From positions 97,504 through 161,503 of the forward strand of contig CAUQXC010000006.1 in NCBI GenBank assembly GCA_963522175.1: 64,000 bases of DNA, written 5' to 3'. Shown in pieces: positions 1 to 8,318 of the stretch. Each line of letters begins with the position of its first letter. Positions within the stretch are counted from its first letter, which is position 1. The notes beneath the pieces were generated by a model. The model did not search any database. It saw only the letters and a program-made list of their open reading frames with translations, and was not told the DNA's origin. The translations under genes were made by a program, and so were the position numbers. This DNA is from CAKAHY01 sp963522175 (GTDB lineage Bacteria; Bacillota; Clostridia; Lachnospirales; Lachnospiraceae).

Positions 1-352
1 CGTTAAGATCCGGCATCTTCAATGTTGCAATCTCTTCAAGTTTAGCTCTTGTTATTGTAGCTACCTTTGTCTTATTCGGCACACCCGAACCTGACTTGAT
101 GTTACAAGCCTTCTTTAACAGTACTGCCGCCGGCGGAGTTTTTGTGATGAAGCTGAAGCTTCTGTCTGCATAAACAGTGATAACTACAGGAATGATAAGA
201 TCTCCCTGATCTGCTGTCTTTGCATTAAACTGCTTTGTAAACTCAACTATGTTTACACCGTGTTGACCTAATGCCGGTCCAACAGGTGGGGCCGGTGTTG
301 CCTTGCCTGCCGGAATCTGTAATTTAATATATCCTGTTACTTTCTTTGCCAT
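1..352 (-). CDS. rplK: 50S ribosomal protein L11, partial
   Basis: The first 117 codons of L11 are visible; the rest lies beyond the left edge. The N-terminus MAKKVTGYIKLQIPAGKATP and the following PAPPVGPALGQHGVNI segment are textbook L11. L11 sits at the GTPase-associated centre of the large subunit and is needed for the RelA stringent response. The ATG is preceded by a strong AGGAGG about 8 bases upstream. The gene follows nusG, the usual Firmicutes order, so it is probably read both from the rpmG-secE-nusG promoter and from any start in the 96-base gap before it. Confidence 0.97.
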   Translation of the reverse strand, partial: MAKKVTGYIKLQIPAGKATPAPPVGPALGQHGVNIVEFTKQFNAKTADQGDLIIPVVITVYADRSFSFITKTPPAAVLLKKACNIKSGSGVPNKTKVATITRAKLEEIATLKMPDLN

Positions 353-448
353 TTTGGCACCTCCTTGTGGTAATTTCGGGACAAACCCCTCCCACGCCTC
401 GAATCTTTGTCGAAGCACGTGTCTTATTGTATCTGTAAAACTATTGTT
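353..448 (-). promoter_or_regulatory. Putative autoregulatory leader of rplK(-rplA)
   Basis: The 96-base nusG-rplK gap is transcribed ahead of L11. On the minus strand it contains a GTGGGAGGGG stretch followed by a CCCG and a TTACCAC element just before the SD. GTGGGA and TACCAC-type halves can pair. Leaders of this kind before rplK in Firmicutes are thought to mimic the rRNA site of L1 and to mediate feedback. The assignment rests on this visual resemblance only. Confidence 0.4.
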
Positions 449-991
449 TTAGCATTTTTTAATATCCGAAAAACCGATCTCAACCTTGGTCTCTCTTCCG
501 AACATCTCTACATTTAAAGAAACGCTCTTCTTATGTTCATTGACAGCCGTAATATTGCTCTTGGTTCCTTCCCACGGTCCCTTTGTTACAAGCACCAAGT
601 CACCTACAGCAAAATCAAGTATCACTTTCTTTTCTTTTGTTTCAGAAAGTGAAAATCCTTCGCCAAGTCCCAAATTATAGATTTCATCAATAGTCAATGC
701 AACCGGCTTGCTTCCTGGACCTACAAAGCCCGTAACTCCTCTGGTATTTCTTACCACATACCATGTTTCATCGTTCATAACCATGTGTACGAGTACATAC
801 CCCGGAAAAAGCTTTTTATCCGTAACTTTTTCAGAACCGTTTTTAACTTCAACTACCGACTGCAAAGGAACACAAACCTCTAAAATTTGATCTTCCAAGC
901 CTCTGTTTATAATCGTTTTTTCAATATCCGCTTTAACTTTATTCTCGTAGCCCGAGTAAGTATGAGCCACATACCATTCTGCTTGCGCCAT
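449..991 (-). CDS. nusG: Transcription termination/antitermination factor NusG
   Basis: 180 residues, the normal NusG length. The N-terminal NGN domain (about 1-115) starts AEWYVAHTYSGYENKV and includes the LFPGYVLVHM and RNTRGVTGFVG motifs that contact RNA polymerase. The C-terminal KOW domain (about 125-180) carries VGDLVLVTKGPWEG, which binds ribosomal S10 or Rho. A GAGAGGG SD precedes the ATG. It follows secE by 13 bases and lies in the rpmG-secE-nusG transcription unit. No unusual insertion is seen. Confidence 0.98.
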   Translation of the reverse strand: MAQAEWYVAHTYSGYENKVKADIEKTIINRGLEDQILEVCVPLQSVVEVKNGSEKVTDKKLFPGYVLVHMVMNDETWYVVRNTRGVTGFVGPGSKPVALTIDEIYNLGLGEGFSLSETKEKKVILDFAVGDLVLVTKGPWEGTKSNITAVNEHKKSVSLNVEMFGRETKVEIGFSDIKKC

Positions 992-1004
992 ACATCGACC
1001 CTCT

Positions 1005-1202
1005 CTACTTGATAATAAAACTTAACCCTGTCTTAAAGGCGAAATCAAGACCGGCTATCAAAGCTCCGAGTATAAGCGAGCAAACAACAACCGCCGCAGT
1101 CTGCTTTGAAACCTCTTCCTTCTTCGGCCAGATGATTTTTCTATACTCAGCCTTAAGACCCTTTATAAAATTTGTTTTCTTTTCCTTGCCTTGTTCTGCC
1201 AT
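1005..1202 (-). CDS. secE: Preprotein translocase subunit SecE
   Basis: 65 residues, the short one-helix form usual in Firmicutes. The amphipathic segment KGLKAEYRKIIWPKKEEV is the conserved SecE cytosolic motif, with the WP pair that clamps SecY. It is followed by one membrane helix (about residues 37-62). It stabilises SecY in the Sec translocon. It lies 11 bases after rpmG and 13 bases before nusG in one operon. Confidence 0.96.
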   Translation of the reverse strand: MAEQGKEKKTNFIKGLKAEYRKIIWPKKEEVSKQTAAVVVCSLILGALIAGLDFAFKTGLSFIIK

Positions 1203-1213
1203 TATACAGTCTC

Positions 1214-1363
1214 CTACTTTGTTTCTTTATGCATTGTATGAGCCTTGCAGAATCTACAATATTTCTTTGTTTCCATACGATCAGGATGAGCTTTCTTATC
1301 CTTTGTCGTATTGTAATTACGCTGCTTGCATTCTGTACAAGCCAGAGTGATTTTAGTACGCAC
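1214..1363 (-). CDS. rpmG: 50S ribosomal protein L33 (zinc-type), GTG start
   Basis: A 49-codon gene, short enough to be missed by length-filtered gene calling. It begins with GTG at 1363 behind GGAGGTG. The product reads (M)RTKITLACTECKQRNY and ends CRFCKAHTMHKETK. The two CxxC pairs (CTEC, CRFC) are the zinc knuckle of the C+ form of L33. L33 is a small large-subunit protein near the E site. The rpmG-secE-nusG order is typical of Firmicutes. Not needing a zinc-free paralogue here says nothing about whether one exists elsewhere in the genome. Confidence 0.95.
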   Translation of the reverse strand: MRTKITLACTECKQRNYNTTKDKKAHPDRMETKKYCRFCKAHTMHKETK

Positions 1364-1412
1364 AGTAACACCTCCACTTATTAGATTGAAATTGTTTGCA
1401 AAGTCTTGAGGT

Positions 1413-1436
1413 CAAAAAAAAGAGACCTCGACATCT
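1413..1436 (-). other. Hairpin in the rpmG 5' leader
   Basis: On the minus strand a GAGGTC arm, a loop that is mostly T, and a GACCTC arm lie between the promoter and rpmG. No T-run follows the stem, so it is not a standard terminator. It could stabilise the leader. Its role is unknown. Confidence 0.4.
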
Positions 1437-1447
1437 CTATCCGTTGT

Positions 1448-1476
1448 ACTATAGCACAAGCGAATATATTAGTCAA
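1448..1476 (-). promoter_or_regulatory. Sigma-A type promoter of rpmG-secE-nusG-rplK
   Basis: TTGACT, 17 bases, TATAGT, with TG just upstream of the -10 (extended). It is well placed about 80 bases before the rpmG start codon and lies downstream of the preceding MGMT-type gene. This fits the strong promoter expected for a translation/secretion operon. Confidence 0.85.
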
Positions 1477-1488
1477 GCTTTTGGAGAA

Positions 1489-1845
1489 TTAAATAAAGCT
1501 TGTATACTCATCAGGAACATCCCACATATACTTATTCATATCTACAAAACATTCTTTTTCGCCGGAATTTGTCTTTATAAATCCGACTCCTTCCGCCTTC
1601 AAAAGCTCAACCTGCTTATTTTCACCTCCGAAAGCAAATGCTTTGCTGACCCTTCCTTCTTTGTTTACCACTCTGTAGCAGGGTATTCTTTCAGGGTCCG
1701 GATTAACATGCAAAGCATAGCCTACAACTCTTGCCCACCTCGGGTTTCCGGCAAGCTTAGCTATCTGTCCGTAGCTTGCAACTTTTCCTTTAGGTATACG
1801 TTTTACAACTTCATATATTCTTTCAAAAGTCGACTTTTCCATCAC
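1489..1845 (-). CDS. MGMT-type alkyltransferase domain protein
   Basis: 118 residues, corresponding only to the DNA-binding/active-site domain of O6-alkylguanine transferases. It carries the helix segment GKVASYGQIAKLAGNPRWARVVGYAL and the active-site loop IPCYRVV with Cys56. The canonical loop is PCHRV; here His is replaced by Tyr. Alkyltransferase-like (ATL) proteins of similar size replace the Cys instead and only flag lesions for excision repair. This one keeps Cys, so limited transferase activity is possible but unproven. The C-terminal tail of about 40 residues is acidic and aromatic. It begins with two Met codons (1845 or 1842). It lies upstream of the rpmG promoter and appears to be transcribed separately. 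Confidence 0.8.
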   Translation of the reverse strand: MMEKSTFERIYEVVKRIPKGKVASYGQIAKLAGNPRWARVVGYALHVNPDPERIPCYRVVNKEGRVSKAFAFGGENKQVELLKAEGVGFIKTNSGEKECFVDMNKYMWDVPDEYTSFI

Positions 1846-1883
1846 CCTGATTCTCCTAATTCTTTTATTTTAGCTAAGCTTGA

Positions 1884-4101
1884 CTACTTCTTATAGCTCT
1901 CCAATCTTTTCTTCACAAAATCAGGAAGTAAAGATCCTAAAATATAAGTACCTGCCTGAAGCTCACCTTCATTCTTTACTAAAATTCTTATCACAATCAA
2001 ATCCTCACCGTTTCTCGTCATATACTCGGTATTTCCGTAAGGCAAATCAGCATTTATCATAAGCTTTAAAAGTTCCTTCATTTGTTCCGTCTCGTAAAAG
2101 ATTTCTTCATAATTCGTATTATCTACAGTCATATAAACTTTAATACCTTCAACGTTTTTCAAATCAAATTCGCTTGCTTCTTTTGCCACACCAAATGCTT
2201 CAAGTATTTTTATAGTATTTTCAAATGTAGGATATATCGGATAGTACCCTACATCTTCATATACATCGGCTATATTATTACCTGCATATAAACCGGAGTA
2301 TTGCCCCTTTCCTTCTTTGACATATTCTTTAAGCACTCTCTCGCTTTCCTCATTATTAAACCTTATGGTCGCAACGGGATATTCCATATTTCGTTCTTGT
2401 GCCGTAAACTTTAGAAGTTCGTTTTTGTAAGTTTCGATAAGCTTGGTACCAAGTTCTTTGTCAGTTATTTCTATATGTTTGTCTTCTACGTTGTTATTGG
2501 AAATAAAGTCCTTCCCGTATCCCAAAGTATTGTAATCAAAGGAAACTATATCGGATGCTTTTGTCTCAAGTATAGGGTAGAGTCCTTTTTTATAGCCTTC
2601 ATCATCATGTATTTTCATAAGGATATCATCTACTTTTTGTCTCGAAACTCTAAACCTTCTAAGTTTTTGCCTTCCACCTTTAAGGTTATAACAAAGAATT
2701 ATAGCACTGTCACGATAATCAAAATAATCTCTGTCGGAACGCACCTCATCCACCAATCTTTTCGACAGTTCTAAAAACAACTCCTTATCCTTTATTTCCA
2801 TTCTTTTTACTATCTCGGTTCTCAAAGCATCCGAATAATTGTCCCAATATATAACTTTATCTCTCTCTTTTACGGTTTTAGTATAGAAGCCGAAGTTTTC
2901 TTCATAAGCACGAGAAAATACCCCTCCGCTTTCAAGAGAGCTTGCCGACGGTACATATCTGTCATATCCGATAAGATCAAAATAGAAAGTAAAAAAGAAA
3001 ACCATTGCCACTGCTAAGCAAATCGGAAGGTGAAGAAGATTATCAAAAAGCTTTTTAAAATCCGAATTATATACAGCTTCTATAGCACAGTGGCTTATCA
3101 AAGAACTTATGATAATACCGAATATAGCCCAAACAAGGCTATCATACAGACTGTCATAGAAAATCTTGGCAACAAATACAGACAAAAGAATAACTATAAG
3201 CATTTTTATAGGAGCTTTTACTGCTTTAAAGCTCACGGATTTGTCCGATGATTCGGACACCCTCAGCTTATATACATATAAGCTGATTACACCTAAAACC
3301 GCACTGCCCGCTAAACCTACAAGCACTTTGGTATAGGTTGAAAGCCCCGATATAGGATAAATAAGCAAAAAACCAGAAGAACTTCCCGTAACCTGCACAA
3401 CATAATTCCAGTCTATATACGATGTTGCGAAAAAGCTTTCCGTATACCACATAATCACAGCTGCTGCAACAGGAATATAAAAGGTCAACATTCCCGAAAC
3501 GAAAACCGCGAGAACTACATTGCCGGTAAAAAGGGTTGCAGGCACCACCGTCATATATGCAAGCATAAACAATGATATATAATATATAAAGCTGCGGATA
3601 ATAATCAAAAAAACCGAGAAATCACCTGTAATCAGCAGTACAAAAACAGCCGAAATAAAGGTGGACACAAGATAAGGAACGGCAACCATCAGAATACTGT
3701 TAACGACTGTAACAAAAAAAAAGTGTTTCTCTTCTTAGTGTTTCTCTTCTTATAGGTAAGCTATGAAAAAAATCTACGCTTTTCTTCTTTTGTACATATC
3801 TGAAACCCGATATCCCCCCTACCAGTGCCAATATAAGGAAAAATGTTCCAAGAAAAATATTATTTTTCGAAACCAAGATAGAGAATCCCTCTACTATATT
3901 CGCATTTCTGATTGCTATATGATTAACTTGTATTCCCTCTCCGTAGATTGCCCCATAGTTTTGATTCATTTCAAGGCTTATACTTATTGCGTTTACCATT
4001 ATTACAGATAGAAAAAAAGCAAGACAGTTTATCGTGAAAACCCATAATCTACGTTTAAAATCCTCTTTCATCAAACTGAAAAATAAGTTTTTTGACCTCA
4101 T
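1884..4101 (-). pseudogene. ABC transporter permease (YtrC/D-like, DUF6449 type), frameshifted
   Basis: Two adjacent frames together match the whole length of the intact permease at 4666-6864. The first frame starts at 4101 (MRSKNLFFSLMKEDFKRRLW) and stops at 3700. The second resumes at MVAVPYLVSTF and runs to 1884. The break is one extra A in a 9-A run (3714-3722): removing one base restores LFFVTVVNS, as in the paralogue. Immediately upstream, a 15-base unit is tandemly repeated (3722-3736 and 3737-3751), adding the in-frame repeat RRETL. The rest of the frame has no other stops, so the lesion is recent, phase-variable, or a sequencing/assembly error. The intact protein would have about nine membrane helices and a roughly 300-residue external C-terminal domain. 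It starts 83 bases after the Nudix gene. Confidence 0.88.
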
Positions 4102-4184
4102 AACCCCTTAACCTCCTTAGCAGCTTATTATATAACTTTCCTACCTTCTTTATAAATTCATCCTAGGGGATGAATGATAAAATC

Positions 4185-4673
4185 TTATGTATCTAAGAGA
4201 ATCGGTGTTCCGTCCTTAACGGCTTCAACAAGCTTATCCTCAATATAAGACAGCTTCAATGAAAAAAACTTTTCCTCTTTTTGCAATAAATCAAGAAAGA
4301 TCCTGTCCCCTTCCCATAGTCTAAGCTTTCCTATGTCTTCCTTTTTAACCCATTCCAACTCGCCCTCATCGTTATAATTTTTATCAGGCAGTATGCCGCC
4401 GAATTTATCGGCGGTATACAAAAACATATACTCTGTTTTACAAACATCCGAGCAAAAGGTAATCAACGCTCTGAGACTCCAATTAAGGAGTGTAAGCCCC
4501 GTTTCCTCTTTTACTTCTCTTAAAAGGCACTCCTCGGGAGACTCGTTTTCAAGAAAATGTCCTCCGACCCCTATCCATTTTCCGGCGTTTATGTCGGATT
4601 TTTTCTTTATCCTGTGCAGCATAAGATAGGAATCGTCTTTTTCTATATAACACAGAGTTGTCAAATTACTCAT
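4185..4673 (-). CDS. Nudix hydrolase (8-oxo-dGTP diphosphatase-like)
   Basis: 162 residues from ATG 4673. An in-frame upstream ATG at 4697 is less likely because it lies deep inside the permease gene and the SD (AAAGG) fits 4673. The Nudix box occupies residues 38-60 with the full pattern G-x5-E-x7-REVxEETGL (GGHFLENESPEECLLREVKE and TGL). Nudix enzymes cleave nucleoside diphosphates linked to another moiety. The N-terminus resembles the MutT/8-oxo-dGTP subgroup, but the substrate cannot be read from sequence. Its start codon overlaps the end of the upstream permease by 8 bases, so it is translationally coupled to an ABC permease, an odd partner. Confidence 0.88.
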   Translation of the reverse strand: MSNLTTLCYIEKDDSYLMLHRIKKKSDINAGKWIGVGGHFLENESPEECLLREVKEETGLTLLNWSLRALITFCSDVCKTEYMFLYTADKFGGILPDKNYNDEGELEWVKKEDIGKLRLWEGDRIFLDLLQKEEKFFSLKLSYIEDKLVEAVKDGTPILLDT

Positions 4674-6864
4674 TTTCTTTAAGCCTTTCCTTTGCAAAAT
4701 CGGGAAGCACGGATTTTTTAATATATAGATTCTTATTTAACTCTATAGAGTTATACGGCACAAATCCTACCCCAAACAGCCTTTCCTCGTTGTTATTCAA
4801 ATACTCAATATTTGAATACGGTAATTCGGCATTTATGACAAGCCCCACAAGTTCATCCACCTGCTTAGGTTTGTTAAAGGATACTCTACCTACTTCATAA
4901 TATGTATCATGTAAATAAATATTAACAGCTTCAATGTCTTTGGAATCAAAGCCCAACTCTTCATAAACCCCCATTTTTTTGAGGATTTCTATGGTTTTTT
5001 TAAACTTAGGATATATAGGATAGTATCCTATTTCCTCATATACATTAGGAATATTATATTCGCTGCTGTCTTTTCTTTTTTTAGCTACTTTGACGTACTC
5101 TTTAAGTACCTCCTCGCTCTCCCGGTTATTAAATCTTATTGCAGCAATGGGGTATTCTTTTTTTCTGTCCTCCGTCGTAAGCTCTAAAAGCTCACTCTTA
5201 TACGCCTCAACAAGCTCGACTCCGAGTTTGTTATCTGTTATCTTCACATGCTTGTCCCCTTCCGTTTCCTCGTTGGAAAAATTGGAGATACTTGGTATAT
5301 ATGCAGAATTATAATCAAAAGAAACTATATCGGAAGCCTCCGTTTCAAGTATAGGGTACGTACCTTTTTTATAATCCGCATCCGCATATATCTCGGAAAG
5401 AATGTCTTCCACATCCTTCCATCCCACATTGTATTTTCGCAGTTTACGACCTCCACCCTTAAGCTTATAAGAAATAATTATAGCCTTGTCATAATAATAA
5501 TCATACTCGTACTCACCTGACTTTATCTTTTCAGTCAATCTTTTTGATAATTTTAAGAGCAGCTCTTTATTTTTTATGTTCATTCTTTTCAGTATTCGGG
5601 CTCTCAAATCATTTGATTCGTAATAATATGCATAATTATCTCTTTCTTTTAGGGTCCGGGCATAAGAATTCCAATTTTCTTCCAATACCACGGAGTACAC
5701 CGCTCCGCTTTCAAGTGAGCTTTCCGACGGTACATATCTGTCATATCCTGTCCAGTCGAAGCGGAATGTAAGAAAGAACAGAACGGAAATCACCACACAT
5801 ATTAAAAGGTGACCGAGGTTATCGAAAAGCTTTTTAAAATCAGAATTATATATAGCCTCAAATGCACAATGGCTTATCAAAGAGCTTATAATAATACCGA
5901 ATATAGCCCAGCCTATACTCTTATCCATGCTCATATAGAACATCATAGCAACAAGCACGGATAGAAGAATGACAACCAACATCTTTATAGGCGCTTTTGT
6001 CACTTTAAAGCTCATTGATTTACCCGCAGATTCCGAAGCCCTGAACTTATAAACATAAAGGCTTATTACTCCGAAAACAAGTGCACCTGCGAGACCTATA
6101 AACATTCTTGTATAATCCGATATATCTGATATCGGATATATCAATAAGAAGCTTGAAGAATTACCCAAAGCCTGCATGATATACTCTTCGTCAATATATG
6201 CCGTTTTAAAAAACTCCGTCATATACCACATGATCACGGATACACCGACAGGAATATAAAAGGTTAATATTCCCGATCCCAGTACGGCAAGAACCACATT
6301 ACCTGTAAGAAGCGTTCCCAAAACCACCGTCATGTAGGCAAATGCAAACAAAGGTATATAATATGCAAAGCTATATATAACCGTTAAAAACACAGAAAAT
6401 TCACCTGTGTTTATCAAAACCAAAACAGCCGCAATAAAAGCGGATGCCAAGTAAGGAACGGCAACCATCAAAAGGCTGTTCACCACGGTGACAAGAAAAA
6501 GCTTCTCTCTTTTCACGGGAATACTGTGAAAAAAATCAACGCTCTTCTTCTTTTGTACATATCTAAAGCCGGATATACCGACTACCAGCGCCAATATAAG
6601 GAAAAAAGTTCCCAGAAATATATTTTGATCTGAAACTATCTTTGAAAAGTCTACAACTATCTGCGCATTTCTCATAGCTATAGGGTCTACATGATTTGAA
6701 TCATCAAACATCATCCCGTACTCTCTGTTAATGTTAAGGCTTATGTTTATTGCCGTTACCAGCACTAAAGAAAGTAAAAAGGTAAGACAGCTTACTGTGA
6801 AAACCCATAATCTGCGTTTAAAATCCTCTTTCATCAAATTAAAAAATAAGTTTTTTGATGTCAT
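4666..6864 (-). CDS. ABC transporter permease with large external domain (YtrC/D-like)
   Basis: 732 residues from ATG 6864 (MTSKNLFFNLMKEDFKRRLW), chosen because CGGAGG precedes it and its paralogues start at the same residue; an in-frame ATG at 6885 is upstream. About nine membrane helices lie in the first 420 residues, the first being LWVFTVSCLTFLLSLVLVTA. A charged, probably extracytoplasmic domain of about 300 residues follows. The family is the permease of GntR-ATPase-permease operons like ytr of Bacillus, linked to cell-envelope stress, and the C-terminal part looks like DUF6449. Its first codons overlap the end of the ATPase gene by 26 bases, so the pair should form one transporter. 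The substrate is unknown. Confidence 0.85.
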   Translation of the reverse strand: MTSKNLFFNLMKEDFKRRLWVFTVSCLTFLLSLVLVTAINISLNINREYGMMFDDSNHVDPIAMRNAQIVVDFSKIVSDQNIFLGTFFLILALVVGISGFRYVQKKKSVDFFHSIPVKREKLFLVTVVNSLLMVAVPYLASAFIAAVLVLINTGEFSVFLTVIYSFAYYIPLFAFAYMTVVLGTLLTGNVVLAVLGSGILTFYIPVGVSVIMWYMTEFFKTAYIDEEYIMQALGNSSSFLLIYPISDISDYTRMFIGLAGALVFGVISLYVYKFRASESAGKSMSFKVTKAPIKMLVVILLSVLVAMMFYMSMDKSIGWAIFGIIISSLISHCAFEAIYNSDFKKLFDNLGHLLICVVISVLFFLTFRFDWTGYDRYVPSESSLESGAVYSVVLEENWNSYARTLKERDNYAYYYESNDLRARILKRMNIKNKELLLKLSKRLTEKIKSGEYEYDYYYDKAIIISYKLKGGGRKLRKYNVGWKDVEDILSEIYADADYKKGTYPILETEASDIVSFDYNSAYIPSISNFSNEETEGDKHVKITDNKLGVELVEAYKSELLELTTEDRKKEYPIAAIRFNNRESEEVLKEYVKVAKKRKDSSEYNIPNVYEEIGYYPIYPKFKKTIEILKKMGVYEELGFDSKDIEAVNIYLHDTYYEVGRVSFNKPKQVDELVGLVINAELPYSNIEYLNNNEERLFGVGFVPYNSIELNKNLYIKKSVLPDFAKERLKENE

Positions 6865-7738
6865 AACCCTTAACCTCCGTTTCACTTATAAATATTTCCT
6901 CAAGACTTAGAGGAATCATTTCGTAAAATATAGGCTCATAAGCAACTATTTTGTTTCTTATATACTCTTCGGTACCCCTTATGGTCAAAGTATGTATGCT
7001 TCCTATCGTTCTGCTCTGTATTATGTCCAAATCACTCATACTGCTTATATCAATAGGAGAATTGAATACACACTGAACCTTATGGATATTAACCTTAAGC
7101 TCGGATATGTCTTTTGAAAGCAGTATTCCGCCTTTATGCAGCAAACCTATGTGGTCACAGATATCTTCAAGCTCTCTTAAGTTATGAGAAGCTATAATAG
7201 GTGTAAGCCCTCTGTCCTCTATGCTCTGTGCAAATAAACTCTTTACCGCCTGTCGCATAACCGGATCCAGTCCGTCAAAGGTCTCATCGCATAAAATATA
7301 CTTTGTATTTGCCGATAAACCCAGTATGATACTTAGCTGTTTTTTCATACCCTTCGAGAAGGTATTTATCTTTCTTTTTAAATCAAGCTCAAAACTCGAC
7401 AAAAGCTTTTTAAACAAGGCTTCATCAAAATTCGGATAAATCGTTTTATAGAATATCATCATATCAAGCGGTCTTGAATTAGGAAAAAAATATTGGTCGT
7501 CCGATATATAAAAGAACTTTTCTTTTGCTTTTATATTCTCATATACTTTCTCTTCATCAACAAGTATTTCACCCTTGTCGGGACGTAAAACTCCCGAAAC
7601 CAGCTTCAGGAAAGTGCTTTTACCGGCTCCGTTGGTTCCTATAAGCCCGAATACATTGCCCTCCTTAATCGTAGCGTTTATGTCATCAAGAGCTTTTATA
7701 TCGTCAAAATTTTTACTTAAATTCTTAGCCTCTATCAT
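6839..7738 (-). CDS. ABC transporter ATP-binding protein (YtrB-like)
   Basis: 299 residues. Walker A GTNGAGKST (34-42), signature-like FSKGMKKQ (127-134; canonical LSGGQ is altered as in the YtrB/CcmA group), Walker B YILCDE (147-152), D-loop GLDP and switch His185 in IIASHNLREL are all present. The last 80 residues form an extra C-terminal domain. It energises the adjacent permease (4666-6864) and is the only ATPase in the cluster, so it might also serve the other two permease copies. It overlaps the upstream regulator by 4 bases (ATGA). Confidence 0.93.
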   Translation of the reverse strand: MIEAKNLSKNFDDIKALDDINATIKEGNVFGLIGTNGAGKSTFLKLVSGVLRPDKGEILVDEEKVYENIKAKEKFFYISDDQYFFPNSRPLDMMIFYKTIYPNFDEALFKKLLSSFELDLKRKINTFSKGMKKQLSIILGLSANTKYILCDETFDGLDPVMRQAVKSLFAQSIEDRGLTPIIASHNLRELEDICDHIGLLHKGGILLSKDISELKVNIHKVQCVFNSPIDISSMSDLDIIQSRTIGSIHTLTIRGTEEYIRNKIVAYEPIFYEMIPLSLEEIFISETEVKGYDIKKLIF

Positions 7739-8115
7739 TCTCTTGTACCCCTTCCCTGCTCATTGTATAATTTTTCTATCCTGCCTATAAGCTCATCTTT
7801 CGGAATGAACGACAGTGTTTTATGCAATATAGCCTCTATTTCTTTTAATGTTTCTTCTTTTTTCAGCTCCTTTAGACCTTTCAAATCGGAAACAAAGCTT
7901 CCCACTCCTTTTACCGAATGGATATACCCTTCTCTCTCCAGCTCTATATAAGCTCTTTGAATTGTATTCGGATTTATCGACAGCTCCGTAGCAAGCGTCC
8001 TTACGGAAGGAAGCTTTTCCTCGGGCTTTAAGATCCCCATCAACATAAGATGCGAAAGCTTGTCGATAACCTGCTCATATATAGCCCTCCTATCTTTAAC
8101 ATCAAGTATTATCAT
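7735..8115 (-). CDS. GntR-family (YtrA-type) transcriptional repressor
   Basis: 126 residues, the short YtrA architecture: a winged helix-turn-helix (about 8-75, with YEQVIDKLSHLMLMGILKPE and LPSVRTLATELSINPNTIQR) and only about 50 C-terminal residues, with no ligand-binding FCD/UTRA domain. In this subfamily the protein represses its own operon and responds to envelope stress. It is the first gene of the GntR-ATPase-permease-Nudix-permease unit. A perfect palindrome sits just downstream of its promoter and is the likely autoregulatory operator. Confidence 0.93.
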   Translation of the reverse strand: MIILDVKDRRAIYEQVIDKLSHLMLMGILKPEEKLPSVRTLATELSINPNTIQRAYIELEREGYIHSVKGVGSFVSDLKGLKELKKEETLKEIEAILHKTLSFIPKDELIGRIEKLYNEQGRGTRE

Positions 8116-8129
8116 TTTACCACCTCTCC

Positions 8130-8156
8130 ATGTGTACTACAATAATTAGTACACAT
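8130..8156. promoter_or_regulatory. Probable GntR operator (27-bp palindrome)
   Basis: ATGTGTACT (8130-8138) and its exact complement AGTACACAT (8148-8156) are separated by 9 bases, with one further pair at the centre. It starts right after the -10 box, covering the transcription start of the GntR operon. Binding here would block initiation. Confidence 0.8.
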
Positions 8157-8185
8157 AGTATAGCATATTCTTTTTATACAGTCAA
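8157..8185 (-). promoter_or_regulatory. Promoter of the GntR-ABC operon
   Basis: TTGACT (8180-8185), 17 bases, TATACT (8157-8162) on the minus strand. The gap to the GntR ATG at 8115 contains the palindromic operator and a GGAGAGG SD. Confidence 0.85.
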
Positions 8186-8220
8186 TAAAATACAGAAAAC
8201 TTACGCTGTAAATTTGCAAC

Positions 8221-8254
8221 AAAAAACGGCATCACGCATCAAGCGAATATGCCG
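8221..8254 (-). terminator. Intrinsic terminator after the small membrane-protein gene
   Basis: CGGCAT/ATGCCG arms (8227-8232 and 8249-8254) are followed on the minus strand by six T. The plus strand also has a T-run after the stem, so it may work in both directions. It insulates the GntR promoter from upstream transcription. Confidence 0.7.
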
Positions 8255-8318
8255 ATTTTTTTGTTACGTCTTATCACTTACAAATCGCTTACCTGAACAA
8301 AGCATTTTGTAGCTCTTA

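Noticed and set aside
1396..1896. 166-codon plus-strand open frame over the MGMT-type gene
   Set aside because: It is the reverse-strand shadow of the 1489-1845 gene and runs over the rpmG promoter; no SD or protein motif.
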